Shown here: positions 34,479 to 43,525 of the stretch, piece by piece | Layout of the letters: every line of letters begins with the position of its first letter | How positions within the stretch are numbered: position 1 is the stretch's first letter | Source: Burkholderiaceae bacterium | GTDB lineage: Bacteria; Pseudomonadota; Gammaproteobacteria; Burkholderiales; Burkholderiaceae_E | Direction: 5' to 3' | Length of the DNA: 64,000 nucleotides | NCBI GenBank assembly: GCA_023954135.1 | Contig: JAMLIN010000020.1 | Span: forward strand, 1 to 64,000 | The notes under the pieces: model-generated | The model's database searches: none | Seen by the model: the letters and a program-made list of their open reading frames with translations, nothing else | What the model was told of the DNA's origin: nothing | Translations under genes and position numbers: made by a program

Positions 34479-36365
34479 TCAGAAGGAGAAGCCCAGCCGC
34501 ATATGCAGACGGATCCGCCGGTCCTTCAGGCCGTAGGCCACATCGAACTGCATGGGTCCGACCGGGCTGTTCCAGCGGATACCCGTGCCGACGCCGGTAT
34601 GGATGCTCATGTCGTCGATGTCGTCGGACACCGAGCCCACGTCGATGAACAGCGTGTGCTCCCAGTCGGTCTGGTTGCCCCTCAGCGTGATCGGACGCTG
34701 CCATTCCAGGCTGGTGACCGCCATGTAGCGGCCGCCGTAGAGCTTGTCGGCGATGGAGCGCGTGCCGATGCTCCGGTAGCCGTACCCGCGCACAGTGGTG
34801 TCGCCGCCCGTCAGGAACAGCAGGGTCGAGGGCAGTTGCGCGCTGCGCTCGGCCATCACCGCGCCCAGCTCGCCGCGCAGCGCCAGGCGGCTCTGGCGCC
34901 CGATCTCGTTGCGCTGGCCCAGAGGCCAGAACTGCAGCCCATGCAGGCGCACCCGCAGGAACGGATCGCGCTGCGGCGTCAGCGTGAAACCGACGCCGGC
35001 CTCGGCGCCCAGGCCATAGCCGGCGGTCGGGTTGGTCTTGTCGTTGAAGTAGCGCCCCGTCCAGCCGTAGTTGGCCATCAGCGAGGAGGCGCTGCCGGGT
35101 GCGTCGCCACCCACGACCTTGCTCATGTCGTACTGCAGATAGTAACGCCGGTCGATATGGCCCACGCTCTTGGTGCGTCCGCCCTGCAGCGACAGGGAGT
35201 TGGACTTGAAGTCCCCCACTTCGGCCCGCTCCAGTCCCGCGCCCAGGAACCATGCCCAGCCCGAGCGGTTCGGCATGTCCGTCCACATGGTCGAGGCGGC
35301 CTGGTTCTTGGCATCGAGAGAGAGACGGCTGACCGCGCGCCAGCCCAGCGGCCGGAGCTGGTTGTGCACATGGTCGATCGACACCCGTGGCCCGGCGTCG
35401 GTGGTCAGGCCGACGCCGAACACCACCTTCTGGTACCTGGCCTCACGCAGCTGCGCGATGACGGTGGCATGCTCCGGGTCGCTGTCCTCGGTATCCAGCA
35501 TCAGAAAGGCCGAGTCGAAATAGCCGCTGGCGGCCAGGCGCTGCTGGGCATCGAGCAGTTCCTCCTCGCTGTATTCCGCTCCGGTGGGAACGCGCACGAT
35601 GTTCCTTATGCCCTCGGCGTCGTATCGTTCCACCCCCTTGAGCCTGATGTCGCCGAAGCGGTAGGGCGGGCCCGGGTCGTAGTGCACGCGCAGGCTGGCG
35701 CGGTTCCGGTCGGCATCGATGGCGGCCTGGCTGTCGGCGATGCGCGCGGTCGGGTAGCGCTCTTTCTGGAGGTCGCGCAGACCGGCGTTCTTGGCCGCGT
35801 TCCAGTCGGACTCGGTGAAGGCACCGCCCTCCTTGAGCGACCATGCCTGCTGGATGCGCGCGCGCTGCGCCGCCGCTTTCGGGTCGCTGTTCATCGGGTC
35901 GGCAAAGCTGATCGAGTGGTCGGCCACCCTGGTCTGCTCACCCGGCGCCACTTCGATGACGATGGTGCGCGGCGCGGCTCCTTCCGCGGCGGCGTCCACG
36001 CGCAGCGTCAATTCCGGGTTGAAGTAGCCCAGTGCTGCGAGCAGGTCGCGTGCATTGGCGTCGGCCTCGGTCAGCAGGCGGTTGAACTCGGTAGCCTGCA
36101 GATCGGGAAACCGTGTGTACCGCTGCAGATCGAGGTGGCGCTCCAGATGCCGGGCAATGCCGCGGTCCTCGCTCACGACCTTCACCTGGAAGACCGGCTC
36201 GCCTTCGGTAACCTCCACGGCGCTCTCTTCATCATGGGCTTGCTCGCCTCCGTTGCCGCGCAATGCGCTGCAGCCCTGCAGTGCAACGATCACAGAAGCC
36301 AGCAAGACCCGGCGCAATGCATGGGAAAAAAGGGGAAAGCCGGGAGGCGAGGATTGGCGTTTCAT
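34479..36365 (-). CDS. tamA: TamA, BamA-family outer-membrane protein
   Basis: 628 aa from the ATG preferred here (MKRQSSPPGF), because it gives a signal peptide with lipobox-like LQGC and the expected family length. Three POTRA domains occupy roughly residues 55-320; the C-terminal 16-strand barrel carries GGDTTVRGYGYRSIG, the lid-lock motif of the Omp85 family, and ends in MRLGFSF with terminal Phe. It works with TamB in outer-membrane biogenesis. The lipobox-like cysteine (position 32) is an unusual feature. Confidence 0.93.
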   Translation of the reverse strand: MKRQSSPPGFPLFSHALRRVLLASVIVALQGCSALRGNGGEQAHDEESAVEVTEGEPVFQVKVVSEDRGIARHLERHLDLQRYTRFPDLQATEFNRLLTEADANARDLLAALGYFNPELTLRVDAAAEGAAPRTIVIEVAPGEQTRVADHSISFADPMNSDPKAAAQRARIQQAWSLKEGGAFTESDWNAAKNAGLRDLQKERYPTARIADSQAAIDADRNRASLRVHYDPGPPYRFGDIRLKGVERYDAEGIRNIVRVPTGAEYSEEELLDAQQRLAASGYFDSAFLMLDTEDSDPEHATVIAQLREARYQKVVFGVGLTTDAGPRVSIDHVHNQLRPLGWRAVSRLSLDAKNQAASTMWTDMPNRSGWAWFLGAGLERAEVGDFKSNSLSLQGGRTKSVGHIDRRYYLQYDMSKVVGGDAPGSASSLMANYGWTGRYFNDKTNPTAGYGLGAEAGVGFTLTPQRDPFLRVRLHGLQFWPLGQRNEIGRQSRLALRGELGAVMAERSAQLPSTLLFLTGGDTTVRGYGYRSIGTRSIADKLYGGRYMAVTSLEWQRPITLRGNQTDWEHTLFIDVGSVSDDIDDMSIHTGVGTGIRWNSPVGPMQFDVAYGLKDRRIRLHMRLGFSF

Positions 36366-36610
36366 CTCCGGAATCTTGGCACCTATTGTTCTTCTCCCAC
36401 TTGTCGTCGTCGGCACCCTAACACACCCGCCAAGGTGAGGGCGCGACCCGTTCGACCATCGGCGCAGGCACGGCGGAAACGCCACCATTGGTTCGCCGGG
36501 GCTGCGGGACGGCGTCAGGGGTTTGCGCACTCCTTCGATGCCGGAAACATGGGCGTTGGAAAGGGCGCTGAGCACCGAGCGGGAGTGAACAGCGCGGCCG
36601 GTGCGACGGA

Positions 36611-37078
36611 TCAGCAGCCCAGGCCGGCCTTCGCTCGTTCGCCGGCACGCCGGCCCAGTTCGGCCGCCTCCTTTCGCAGCCAGGCGGCCGCGGCCTGCTC
36701 GCCATGCTCGCGCACGCGCCGCTCGAACTCGGGCCGGAGCCGTTCCCGATCCTTTGCCATCGAACAGTCGAGACTCGCAGTAGGGTTGCCGCGTGTGGCC
36801 GGGATGGATCGGCTTGCCGGAGCATCCTTGCCGGGCGACGTGGCCTTCGCGGGTGGCTTGGCGGGTCTGGTGGACTCCCGCGCATCCCGCCGTCCGGGAG
36901 CTTTTTCCTCGTCCCCGCCGCCGCGGTTGGGCGCGGTCTGCTGCTCGAGCAGGTCGCCCTGATGGATGATCATCGCCTGCTGGCCGGCATCGAACCAGGG
37001 CATCTGGGCTATCGCGGCCGCCGGCCATATGCAGGCCAGAGCGGACATGAATGTGACTATGAGGGATCCGGGCCGCAT
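36611..37078 (-). CDS. small exported protein of unknown function
   Basis: 155 aa with a signal peptide (LIVTFMSALACIWPAAAIAQ). The middle is low-complexity Lys/Pro/Ala-rich (about residues 55-95). The C-terminus has a charged helix, RPEFERRVREHGEQAAAAWLRKEAAELGRRAG. I do not recognise the family with confidence. It lies 245 bases upstream of tamA on the same strand. The Met chosen avoids a non-signal extension. Confidence 0.55.
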   Translation of the reverse strand: MRPGSLIVTFMSALACIWPAAAIAQMPWFDAGQQAMIIHQGDLLEQQTAPNRGGGDEEKAPGRRDARESTRPAKPPAKATSPGKDAPASRSIPATRGNPTASLDCSMAKDRERLRPEFERRVREHGEQAAAAWLRKEAAELGRRAGERAKAGLGC

Positions 37079-37319
37079 CCGGCTTCTCCTGATTGCCTCT
37101 TTGCTGCGACGATGACGAACTCTGGAAAAGCGACCAAGCGCTGGTCCGATAGCCAATCAGCATGAACCGGGCCCGCTCTGACGGTCGACGCCGGCCGGTT
37201 TCTCGAATTCGGCCATCCGGACGGCGGCAGCGACTGTCCCGATGTCACGGCAATCGGCGAGAATCAGCGATCGAGCCGCGTTCCACACGGCCGTTCATCC
37301 CCGCACGAAGAGTCGCCCG

Positions 37320-38093
37320 ATGACGATGACATACCTTCGACACGCCAGTGACGACGAAACGCAGTACGCCGAACCCACCGTTCGCCGCTTGCGTGAAGAC
37401 TTGGCGCTCGCGCTGCGCGCGGCCGCGTACCATCGGCTGGAAGAGGGCGTCTGCAACCATTTCAGCGTGATGCTGCCGGGCGGGCAGGACCGTTACCTGA
37501 TCAATCCACGCGGCCTGCACTGGAGCGAGGTCGGGCCGGACGACATCGTGCTCATCGATGTGCGGGGCAACGTGCTGGCCGGTCGTCATCGCGTGGAGCC
37601 CACGGCGCTGTTCATCCACGGCGCCGTGCACCGCCTGACGCAGCGGGCGGTCGTGCTGCACACCCACATGCCCTACGCCACCGCGCTCACGCTGACGGAC
37701 GCGGTCGGGCCCGATCCCGCGCTGAGCCAGAATGCGATGCGATTCATGGGCCGCATCGCCCTCGATGCCGAGTACAACGGCCTCGCGCTCGACGATGCCG
37801 AAGGCGAGCGCATCGCACGCACCATGACGGGCGACAACGCGGGCAGGGACGTCGTGTTCCTGGCCAACCACGGCGTGATCGTGACCGGCCACACGATCGC
37901 CCATGCCTACGACGATCTCTACTACCTGGAACGGGCCTGCATGCACCAGGTGCTCGCCCATGGGACGGGGCGACCGCTGCGGCCCGTGGCCCCGGAGCTG
38001 GCGGCCCGGGTGGCCGCGCAGGTCCAGGGGGAGCGCGAGCAGTCCGACCTGTTCTTCGAGTCGTTGCGGCGCCTGCTGCCGGGGGCAGGTTGA
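37320..38093 (+). CDS. class II aldolase/adducin domain protein
   Basis: 257 aa. The fold is shown by EEGVCNHFSVMLPGG near residue 40, the metal-binding HTHMPYATALT around 120 and FLANHGVIVTGHTIAHAYDDLYYLE around 180. These supply the zinc histidines and catalytic acid of fuculose-phosphate-aldolase-like enzymes. Many family members act on sugar phosphates, others are decarboxylases or adducin-like. It is convergent with the hydratase-like gene and may supply or use the same catabolic route. Confidence 0.85.
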   Translation: MTMTYLRHASDDETQYAEPTVRRLREDLALALRAAAYHRLEEGVCNHFSVMLPGGQDRYLINPRGLHWSEVGPDDIVLIDVRGNVLAGRHRVEPTALFIHGAVHRLTQRAVVLHTHMPYATALTLTDAVGPDPALSQNAMRFMGRIALDAEYNGLALDDAEGERIARTMTGDNAGRDVVFLANHGVIVTGHTIAHAYDDLYYLERACMHQVLAHGTGRPLRPVAPELAARVAAQVQGEREQSDLFFESLRRLLPGAG

Positions 38094-38144
38094 GGCGTTG
38101 CCTGCTGCAGGAGTGCCTGAACGAAAGCACTCGCCCGCTGCTGC

Positions 38145-38930
38145 CTAGGCGTATGCTGCGGTAACGCGACCGAAGGGCCCGAAATCGGCGACGAAGGTCT
38201 CGCCCGCCCTGGGCCGCAACATGCCTGTCAAGGTGCCGGTGCTGACTACCTGTCCGGCCTTCAGGCCGATGCCGGTTCGCGATAACTCGTTCGCAAGCCA
38301 GGTCAGCGGTACGAGCGGGTGGTCGATGGCTGCGGCAGCGGTGCCGGTCCGACGGGGCACCCCGTTGCAGAGAAGCACCACCTCCTGATCCGCGATGTTG
38401 CGCTCTCGCCAGCTCTCGATCGCCGGGCCGTACGCGATGGTCCCGCTTCCTGCACCGTCCGCCAGGATGGCCGACAAGGGAGGGAACGCCGCATCGTGAA
38501 CGAAGCGGCATTCCGCAAGCTCCAGGCCTGGATGCAACGAGATGACCGCCTCCGACACCTCCTCGATGCTGTAAGGGCGCTTCCGTGGCGGCAGATCGGA
38601 GCCGAGGAAGGCCTGGAACTCGACCTCCGGAATCGGGCTGCATTGACGGGCATGGTCGAGCGTGATCGGGCTCTGTTTCGCGAGCGGCGCGTAGACACGG
38701 CCATAGATCGGCGAGTCGGTGCGCAGCTCTTTCTGCAGGGCGGGCTTCATGGCGGCGATCTTCCATCCGGCCACTTCCCAGCCGAGCTCTTCCTCGACCA
38801 TGAGGGCGATGCGGTAGGCGGTCTCCTTGTCCGCGGGGACCAGGCGCGCATCCAGGCCGCTCTGTTGACGCCCCTCCTTGCGAAGCATTGCCAGCAGCCG
38901 GACGAGCTCCCGTTGCGATCGAGCATCCAT
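38145..38930 (-). CDS. 2-keto-4-pentenoate hydratase-like (MhpD/FAH fold)
   Basis: 261 aa. PEVEFQAFLGSDLPP provides the metal-binding Glu pair, AIDHPLVPLTWLANELSRTG and GLKAGQVVSTGTLTGMLRP the conserved hydratase/decarboxylase C-terminal half. Such enzymes hydrate 2-hydroxypenta-2,4-dienoate or decarboxylate 4-oxalocrotonate in meta-cleavage pathways. Only three bases separate it from the acyl-CoA dehydrogenase stop, so they are cotranscribed. No ring-cleavage dioxygenase is visible nearby, so the substrate is open. Confidence 0.85.
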   Translation of the reverse strand: MDARSQRELVRLLAMLRKEGRQQSGLDARLVPADKETAYRIALMVEEELGWEVAGWKIAAMKPALQKELRTDSPIYGRVYAPLAKQSPITLDHARQCSPIPEVEFQAFLGSDLPPRKRPYSIEEVSEAVISLHPGLELAECRFVHDAAFPPLSAILADGAGSGTIAYGPAIESWRERNIADQEVVLLCNGVPRRTGTAAAAIDHPLVPLTWLANELSRTGIGLKAGQVVSTGTLTGMLRPRAGETFVADFGPFGRVTAAYA

Positions 38931-38933
38931 GAT

Positions 38934-40709
38934 CTACGCCTCTAGGATCGATGTGGCTCTGGTGATGGGTACGGCCTGGTCGGCGAGGAGAAGATCGATC
39001 GCTTCCTCTTCCCAGCGTTGACCATCCAGGTTCGTCGGTGCTTGTGCATCCAGGCGATGCTCCAGGACGAAGCGCGACAGCACCAGGCGCCGGGCGTCGC
39101 CGCCATTCGCCCCGAGCCGGGAACCTTCGCAGGCCAGGATGGCAGCGGTGATCGCGTGATAGAGCCGGGCGGAAGCCATCCTGCAGAAGCGCTCGTTCTC
39201 CGGCCGCGCGGCGACGGCCTCCGCGAATCGGACGGCGTCGTCGATTGCGGCGGAGAGCCGCATGCGATACTGGCCGGGGAGGCTCGTCGCGCTTTCCAGT
39301 CGGGCGACGAGATCCTCCCGCAAGGCCATCTGGGCGCTCGCCCTCCCGATGGCCCTCTGCACCGCATCCAGTGCGTTGATGTTGCTGGTGCCTTCCCAGA
39401 TCAGGCCCAGGTGGGCATCCCGGACCAGCCGGGCATTCGGCCAGTCCTCGATGTATCCGTTGCCGCCGCGAGCTTCCATTGCACCGGTCGCGACCGCGAT
39501 GTTGTCGCGGCATGCCCGATACTTGGCGATGGGGGTGAGCAGGCGCAGGATCTTCTCCGGCGCCGTCGCCGAGTACAGCAGGGCGGACAGCGCCTGCTCG
39601 GTGGGCACCATCAGCTTCAGCAGCTGGCGGCGCATGAGCGGATGGTCGATGATCGCGCGACCGAAGGCGTTCCGATGGGTTGCGGCGAGCATCGCTTCGT
39701 TGAGGCAGCGGCGCATCATCCCGGCGGCACGGGCGAGATGCGAGACGCGGCTCGAGTTGACCATCACCAGCATGTGCTTCAAGCCCTGGTCGAGCTCTCC
39801 GAGCTGGTAGGCGATGGCCCCCTCGAACACGATCTCGCCGCTTGCCATGCTGCGGCTGCCGAGCTTTTCCTTGAGCCGCATCATCCGGTACGAGTTGCGC
39901 TGTCCGTCTGGAAGCACTTTCGGCATCAGGAACAGGCCGAGCCCGCGCCCGCCCGCCGGCGCTCCTTCGGGACGCGCGAGCAGCACGGAAAGCTCCGCAT
40001 CGACGTTCGAGCAGAACCACTTCTCGCCCCATAGCCTCCAGTGGTCGCCCTCGCGAACCGCGACCAATTCGGCCGCACCCGCGTCCGAGCCGCCGATCTT
40101 CTCGGTCATGAACTGGGCGCACTTGAGCAGGGTGGCCGGATCCTGGCTCCACATGCGATCGAGATAGCGCTTGCGTAACTCGTCCGTTGCGAAGCGACGG
40201 ACCAGCTCGGAGGAGCTGTCGGTCAGGTTGACCGGACACAGGAGGCCGAATTCCGCCTGCGCGAACAGGTAATGGAACACGTACTTGGCGATGGGCGGCA
40301 TCGGGGATTCCCAGCCCATGACCCCAGCCCGGTGGCACATCGCATGCATTCCGAACCGGCCGAAGGCGATGCTCTCCATCTCCCGGTAGGCGGGATGGTA
40401 TTCGACCCATTCCTCGTCCCGGCCGTACGGGTCGCGCGGGTGCAGCACCGGCGGATGGCGTTCGGCCTGGTCCGAGAGATCATGCAGCCTGTTGCCCGCC
40501 AGCTCACCGAGCTCTGAAAGACGCGGTTCGAGATGCGTGAGCAAGGTCGCGTCCATGTAAAGGGGAAGAAGATCGCGAACGCTCTTGTCGATGGAGTAGT
40601 AGTTCAGCCCGCGGCAGGTCGGTGCGAGCGCTGCGGCACGCCGCGCACTGGCTTCCCGACTGGCTTCCCGACTGGCCCCCAGGCCGGCGTGATCAAGATG
40701 CATGTCCAT
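38934..40709 (-). CDS. acyl-CoA dehydrogenase family protein (large, AidB/ACAD-like)
   Basis: 591 aa, larger than the usual 380-400. FAD-binding segments FMTEKIGGSDAG and WRLWGEKWFCSNVDA, RLKEKLGSRSMASGEIVFEGA, and ARGGNGYIEDWPNARLVRDAHLGLIWEGTSNI place it with the AidB/long acyl-CoA dehydrogenase branch. The IWEGTSN motif carries the position of the catalytic Glu in isovaleryl-type enzymes. A GGAGG site precedes the chosen ATG. A threefold SREA/SREAS-type repeat near the N-terminus is low complexity. Together with the hydratase it suggests CoA-thioester oxidation. Confidence 0.83.
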   Translation of the reverse strand: MDMHLDHAGLGASREASREASARRAAALAPTCRGLNYYSIDKSVRDLLPLYMDATLLTHLEPRLSELGELAGNRLHDLSDQAERHPPVLHPRDPYGRDEEWVEYHPAYREMESIAFGRFGMHAMCHRAGVMGWESPMPPIAKYVFHYLFAQAEFGLLCPVNLTDSSSELVRRFATDELRKRYLDRMWSQDPATLLKCAQFMTEKIGGSDAGAAELVAVREGDHWRLWGEKWFCSNVDAELSVLLARPEGAPAGGRGLGLFLMPKVLPDGQRNSYRMMRLKEKLGSRSMASGEIVFEGAIAYQLGELDQGLKHMLVMVNSSRVSHLARAAGMMRRCLNEAMLAATHRNAFGRAIIDHPLMRRQLLKLMVPTEQALSALLYSATAPEKILRLLTPIAKYRACRDNIAVATGAMEARGGNGYIEDWPNARLVRDAHLGLIWEGTSNINALDAVQRAIGRASAQMALREDLVARLESATSLPGQYRMRLSAAIDDAVRFAEAVAARPENERFCRMASARLYHAITAAILACEGSRLGANGGDARRLVLSRFVLEHRLDAQAPTNLDGQRWEEEAIDLLLADQAVPITRATSILEA

Positions 40710-40865
40710 GAGTGTGTCGCCTCCGATGAGGTTTTGTCGGTCCGATGAGCACTCAGGGTATGACCAGGGCGGGTGGCGAGGCAAACGACTTGTGGACCCG
40801 GTGCGTTGAGCGCCGCTCAATCCGTGCTTGCGGTGATGGCGATTCCGGTCCTGGCCCGTGTCCAC

Positions 40866-41756
40866 TCACGCGGCGGTGGGCCTTGCCTCGTTGGCCGCCA
40901 GGAGCCATCCGGCGAAAGCCGCCACTGCCGGATCGTCGGCCATATGCTGTTCGTACGCGAGCACGAAGTGGCGTCGCGTCCGGCGGACGGCCGGGTGAGC
41001 CGGGACGAGTCGGCCGCTCTCGAGGTCGGTCGCGAGGAGGCCGTCGATGGCGATCGCGACGCCGGCGCCAGCGGCGGCGGCTTCGAGGGCCAGGCTCAAG
41101 CTCTCGAAAGAGCTTCCGCCCTGTATCGGGACATCGTTAAAACCGGCGCTATCGAGCCATCGTCGCCAGTCGTCGGGACGCGGCCGGGCGTGGAGCAGCG
41201 GGACCGAGGCGAAATCGACGGGGCCCTTCATCATCATGCCCGGCGAGCAGACGGGAACGGTCGCGATCGGCAGCAGGGGGTGCGTCACCAGGCCGGTTCG
41301 AGGTTCAGCGTCGGAGACCGCGATGACGGCATCGTACCGGCCAGGGAGCAGGTCCACCGGATTCGCGCTGGTATGCAGGTCGACTTCCAGATCCGGATGC
41401 GCGACCCGGAGATCCGGCCACATCGGCAGCAGCAGGCGCGAAGCGACGAAGCCGTAGACGCCGATCGTCAGGCGCCTGAAGCGGCGTAGCCTGATTCCGT
41501 CGGCGGCAGCCGCCAGCTGGTCGAGCGCCTCACGGGCGGAATCCGCGAAGGCCCTGCCGGCGGTGGTCAGCGTAAGGCCGCGCGGACCACGCAGGAACAG
41601 CGCCGTCCCCATGCGCGCCTCGAGGGCCCGCACATGCTTGCTTATGGCCCCGGCCGTGACGTGCAGCTCTTCCGCGGCCCTTGTGATGGAGAGATGCCGA
41701 GCTGCCGCCTCGAACGCGCGCACGGCATGCAGCGGAGGAAGTCGTCGTGTTGCCAT
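40866..41756 (-). CDS. LysR-family regulator (GcvA-like)
   Basis: 296 aa. The N-terminal winged helix (PPLHAVRAFEAAARHLSITRAAEELHVTAGAISKHVRALEARMG) matches the GcvA subgroup; the effector domain follows from about residue 90. It is transcribed divergently from the acyl-CoA synthetase gene and precedes the acyl-CoA dehydrogenase on its own strand, so it probably controls both arms of the catabolic cluster from the 173-base intergenic region. Confidence 0.88.
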   Translation of the reverse strand: MATRRLPPLHAVRAFEAAARHLSITRAAEELHVTAGAISKHVRALEARMGTALFLRGPRGLTLTTAGRAFADSAREALDQLAAAADGIRLRRFRRLTIGVYGFVASRLLLPMWPDLRVAHPDLEVDLHTSANPVDLLPGRYDAVIAVSDAEPRTGLVTHPLLPIATVPVCSPGMMMKGPVDFASVPLLHARPRPDDWRRWLDSAGFNDVPIQGGSSFESLSLALEAAAAGAGVAIAIDGLLATDLESGRLVPAHPAVRRTRRHFVLAYEQHMADDPAVAAFAGWLLAANEARPTAA

Positions 41757-41929
41757 CGAATGTGCCTGCTTCGATTCGATGAAACAAAAAAGGATAAATC
41801 AATTCCCTGCGGCGATCTGGATGGCTATCCGTGCCCGAAGGTATGCTCGCGAGGTGGTAATCGTCGAAGAATCTCGAGAGGCCGGATGCAGACCATCCCG
41901 CTTACCATTCAGACCAAGGAGACTACTGC

Positions 41930-43477
41930 ATGAGCATCGTGATAGCTGGCGACCAGACCTTCGAGAAAGCGGAAATCGATCGACGGATCTCCCAGGCGGC
42001 CGCAGGCTTTCGCAGTCTCGGCGTCGAGGCGGGGGACGGGGTGGCGCTCTGCCTGCGCAACGACGTCCCGTTCTTCGAGGCCGGCATGGGCGCCGGGCAC
42101 ATCGGCGCCTATCCCGTTGCCGTCAACTGGCACTACACGGTCGAGGAGTTCAGCTATCTGCTTGGCGACTCGGGCGCCAGGGCCCTGGTCATCCATGCCG
42201 ACCTCCACGCCAGATTGAAGGAGGCGGTTCCTGCCGGGGTGCATGTGCTGGTGGTGCCCGTCGGCGACGAGATCGCCCGCGCTTACGGGCTGGGTCCGGA
42301 ACTGTGCGAGGTCGATCCCGGCGATACGAACTGGGCTGTCTGGCGCGATGGATTCCCCGCCTCGAGGGAGCAGCCAGCCCACCTGCCGAACACGATCATC
42401 TACACGTCCGGCACGACCGGGCGGCCGAAGGGTGTTCGCCGGCCGCAGGCGTCGCCATCACAGGCCGAGGTGCACGCGCGCATGCGCTCCATCACGCATG
42501 GTGCGGTGGACTATCTCGATCGCCCGGGCGACATCACCACCGCGATCGTCGGCCCGATCTACCATTCCGCCCCGAATGCCCACGCCAACTACATGTACAG
42601 GCTCGGCGCCAATATCGTCATCATGCCGCGCTTCGACCCCATCGAGCTTCTGCGGCTCGTCGAGCGCCATCGCATCACGCACCTGACCATGGTCCCGATC
42701 ATGTTCAACAGGTTGCTCAAGCTCTCCGATGCCGAGCGGGCCAGGTACGACCTGTCGTCGCTGCGCTTCGTTGCCCATGCCGCCGCTCCGTGCTCACCGG
42801 CGGTGAAGCGGGCGATGCTCGAATGGTGGGGGCCGATCATCAACGAATACTACGGTTCGACGGAGATCGGTAACCTGACGTACTGCAACTCCCGGGAGTG
42901 GCTCGCGCATCCGGGAACGGTCGGCCGCCCGATGATGCCGGAAACCGAGATCCGCATCCTCGCGGCCGACGGAAAGCGGTTGTCCACCGGCGAGATCGGC
43001 GAGGTGGCCGCCCGTGTTCACGGCTTTGGCGACTTCACCTACCATGGCGACGACGAGAAACGCCGCAAGGCCGATCGGTCGGGTCTGATCGCATCGGGCG
43101 ACGTCGGCTACTTCGATGAGGACGGCTTTCTCTACCTGTGCGACCGGGCCAACGACATGATCATCTCCGGTGGCGTGAACATCTATCCTGCCGAGATCGA
43201 GGCGCAACTCCACGCGATGCCCGGGATTTTCGACTGCGCCGTGTTCGGCATTCCCGACGAGGAGTTCGGTGAAAGCGTATGCGCGATCCTCGAACGGGAG
43301 CCGGACGCCGACCTTACCGAGAGGGATGTTCGGGAGTTCCTGCGAGGCGTCGTCGCCGGCTACAAGATGCCCCGTGTCATCGAGTTTCGAACGAACCTGC
43401 CGCGGGAGGACTCGGGAAAGATCTTCAAGCGAAAGCTGCGTGAACCTTTCTGGGAGAACGCGGGGCGCTCGATCTGA
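41930..43477 (+). CDS. AMP-dependent acyl-CoA synthetase
   Basis: 515 aa. The adenylation P-loop is NTIIYTSGTTGRPKGVRR (about 145-162); the adenylate motif is YYGSTEIGN; the hinge region is GDVGYFDEDGFLYLCDRANDMIISGG, and the C-terminal catalytic Lys lies in REDSGKIFKRKLR. It activates a carboxylic acid to its CoA ester. The substrate is unknown: the active-site surroundings are like medium-chain and aryl acid ligases. It is divergent from the LysR gene and followed 48 bases later by the Fe-ADH-family gene. Confidence 0.9.
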   Translation: MSIVIAGDQTFEKAEIDRRISQAAAGFRSLGVEAGDGVALCLRNDVPFFEAGMGAGHIGAYPVAVNWHYTVEEFSYLLGDSGARALVIHADLHARLKEAVPAGVHVLVVPVGDEIARAYGLGPELCEVDPGDTNWAVWRDGFPASREQPAHLPNTIIYTSGTTGRPKGVRRPQASPSQAEVHARMRSITHGAVDYLDRPGDITTAIVGPIYHSAPNAHANYMYRLGANIVIMPRFDPIELLRLVERHRITHLTMVPIMFNRLLKLSDAERARYDLSSLRFVAHAAAPCSPAVKRAMLEWWGPIINEYYGSTEIGNLTYCNSREWLAHPGTVGRPMMPETEIRILAADGKRLSTGEIGEVAARVHGFGDFTYHGDDEKRRKADRSGLIASGDVGYFDEDGFLYLCDRANDMIISGGVNIYPAEIEAQLHAMPGIFDCAVFGIPDEEFGESVCAILEREPDADLTERDVREFLRGVVAGYKMPRVIEFRTNLPREDSGKIFKRKLREPFWENAGRSI

Positions 43478-43525
43478 CCGGGCCTCGCAAGCTCGTTGCG
43501 AAAACGACGTAACCCGCACACCGCC

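Noticed and set aside
34395-36962. Very long plus-strand open frame opposite tamA/tamB
   Set aside because: It is antisense to clear POTRA/barrel coding sequence, has no domain, and arises from high GC at the third codon position.
37744-40410. Very long minus-strand open frame over the aldolase, hydratase and dehydrogenase genes
   Set aside because: Runs across three well-supported genes, low-complexity Arg/Pro/Gly protein; a GC-driven shadow.
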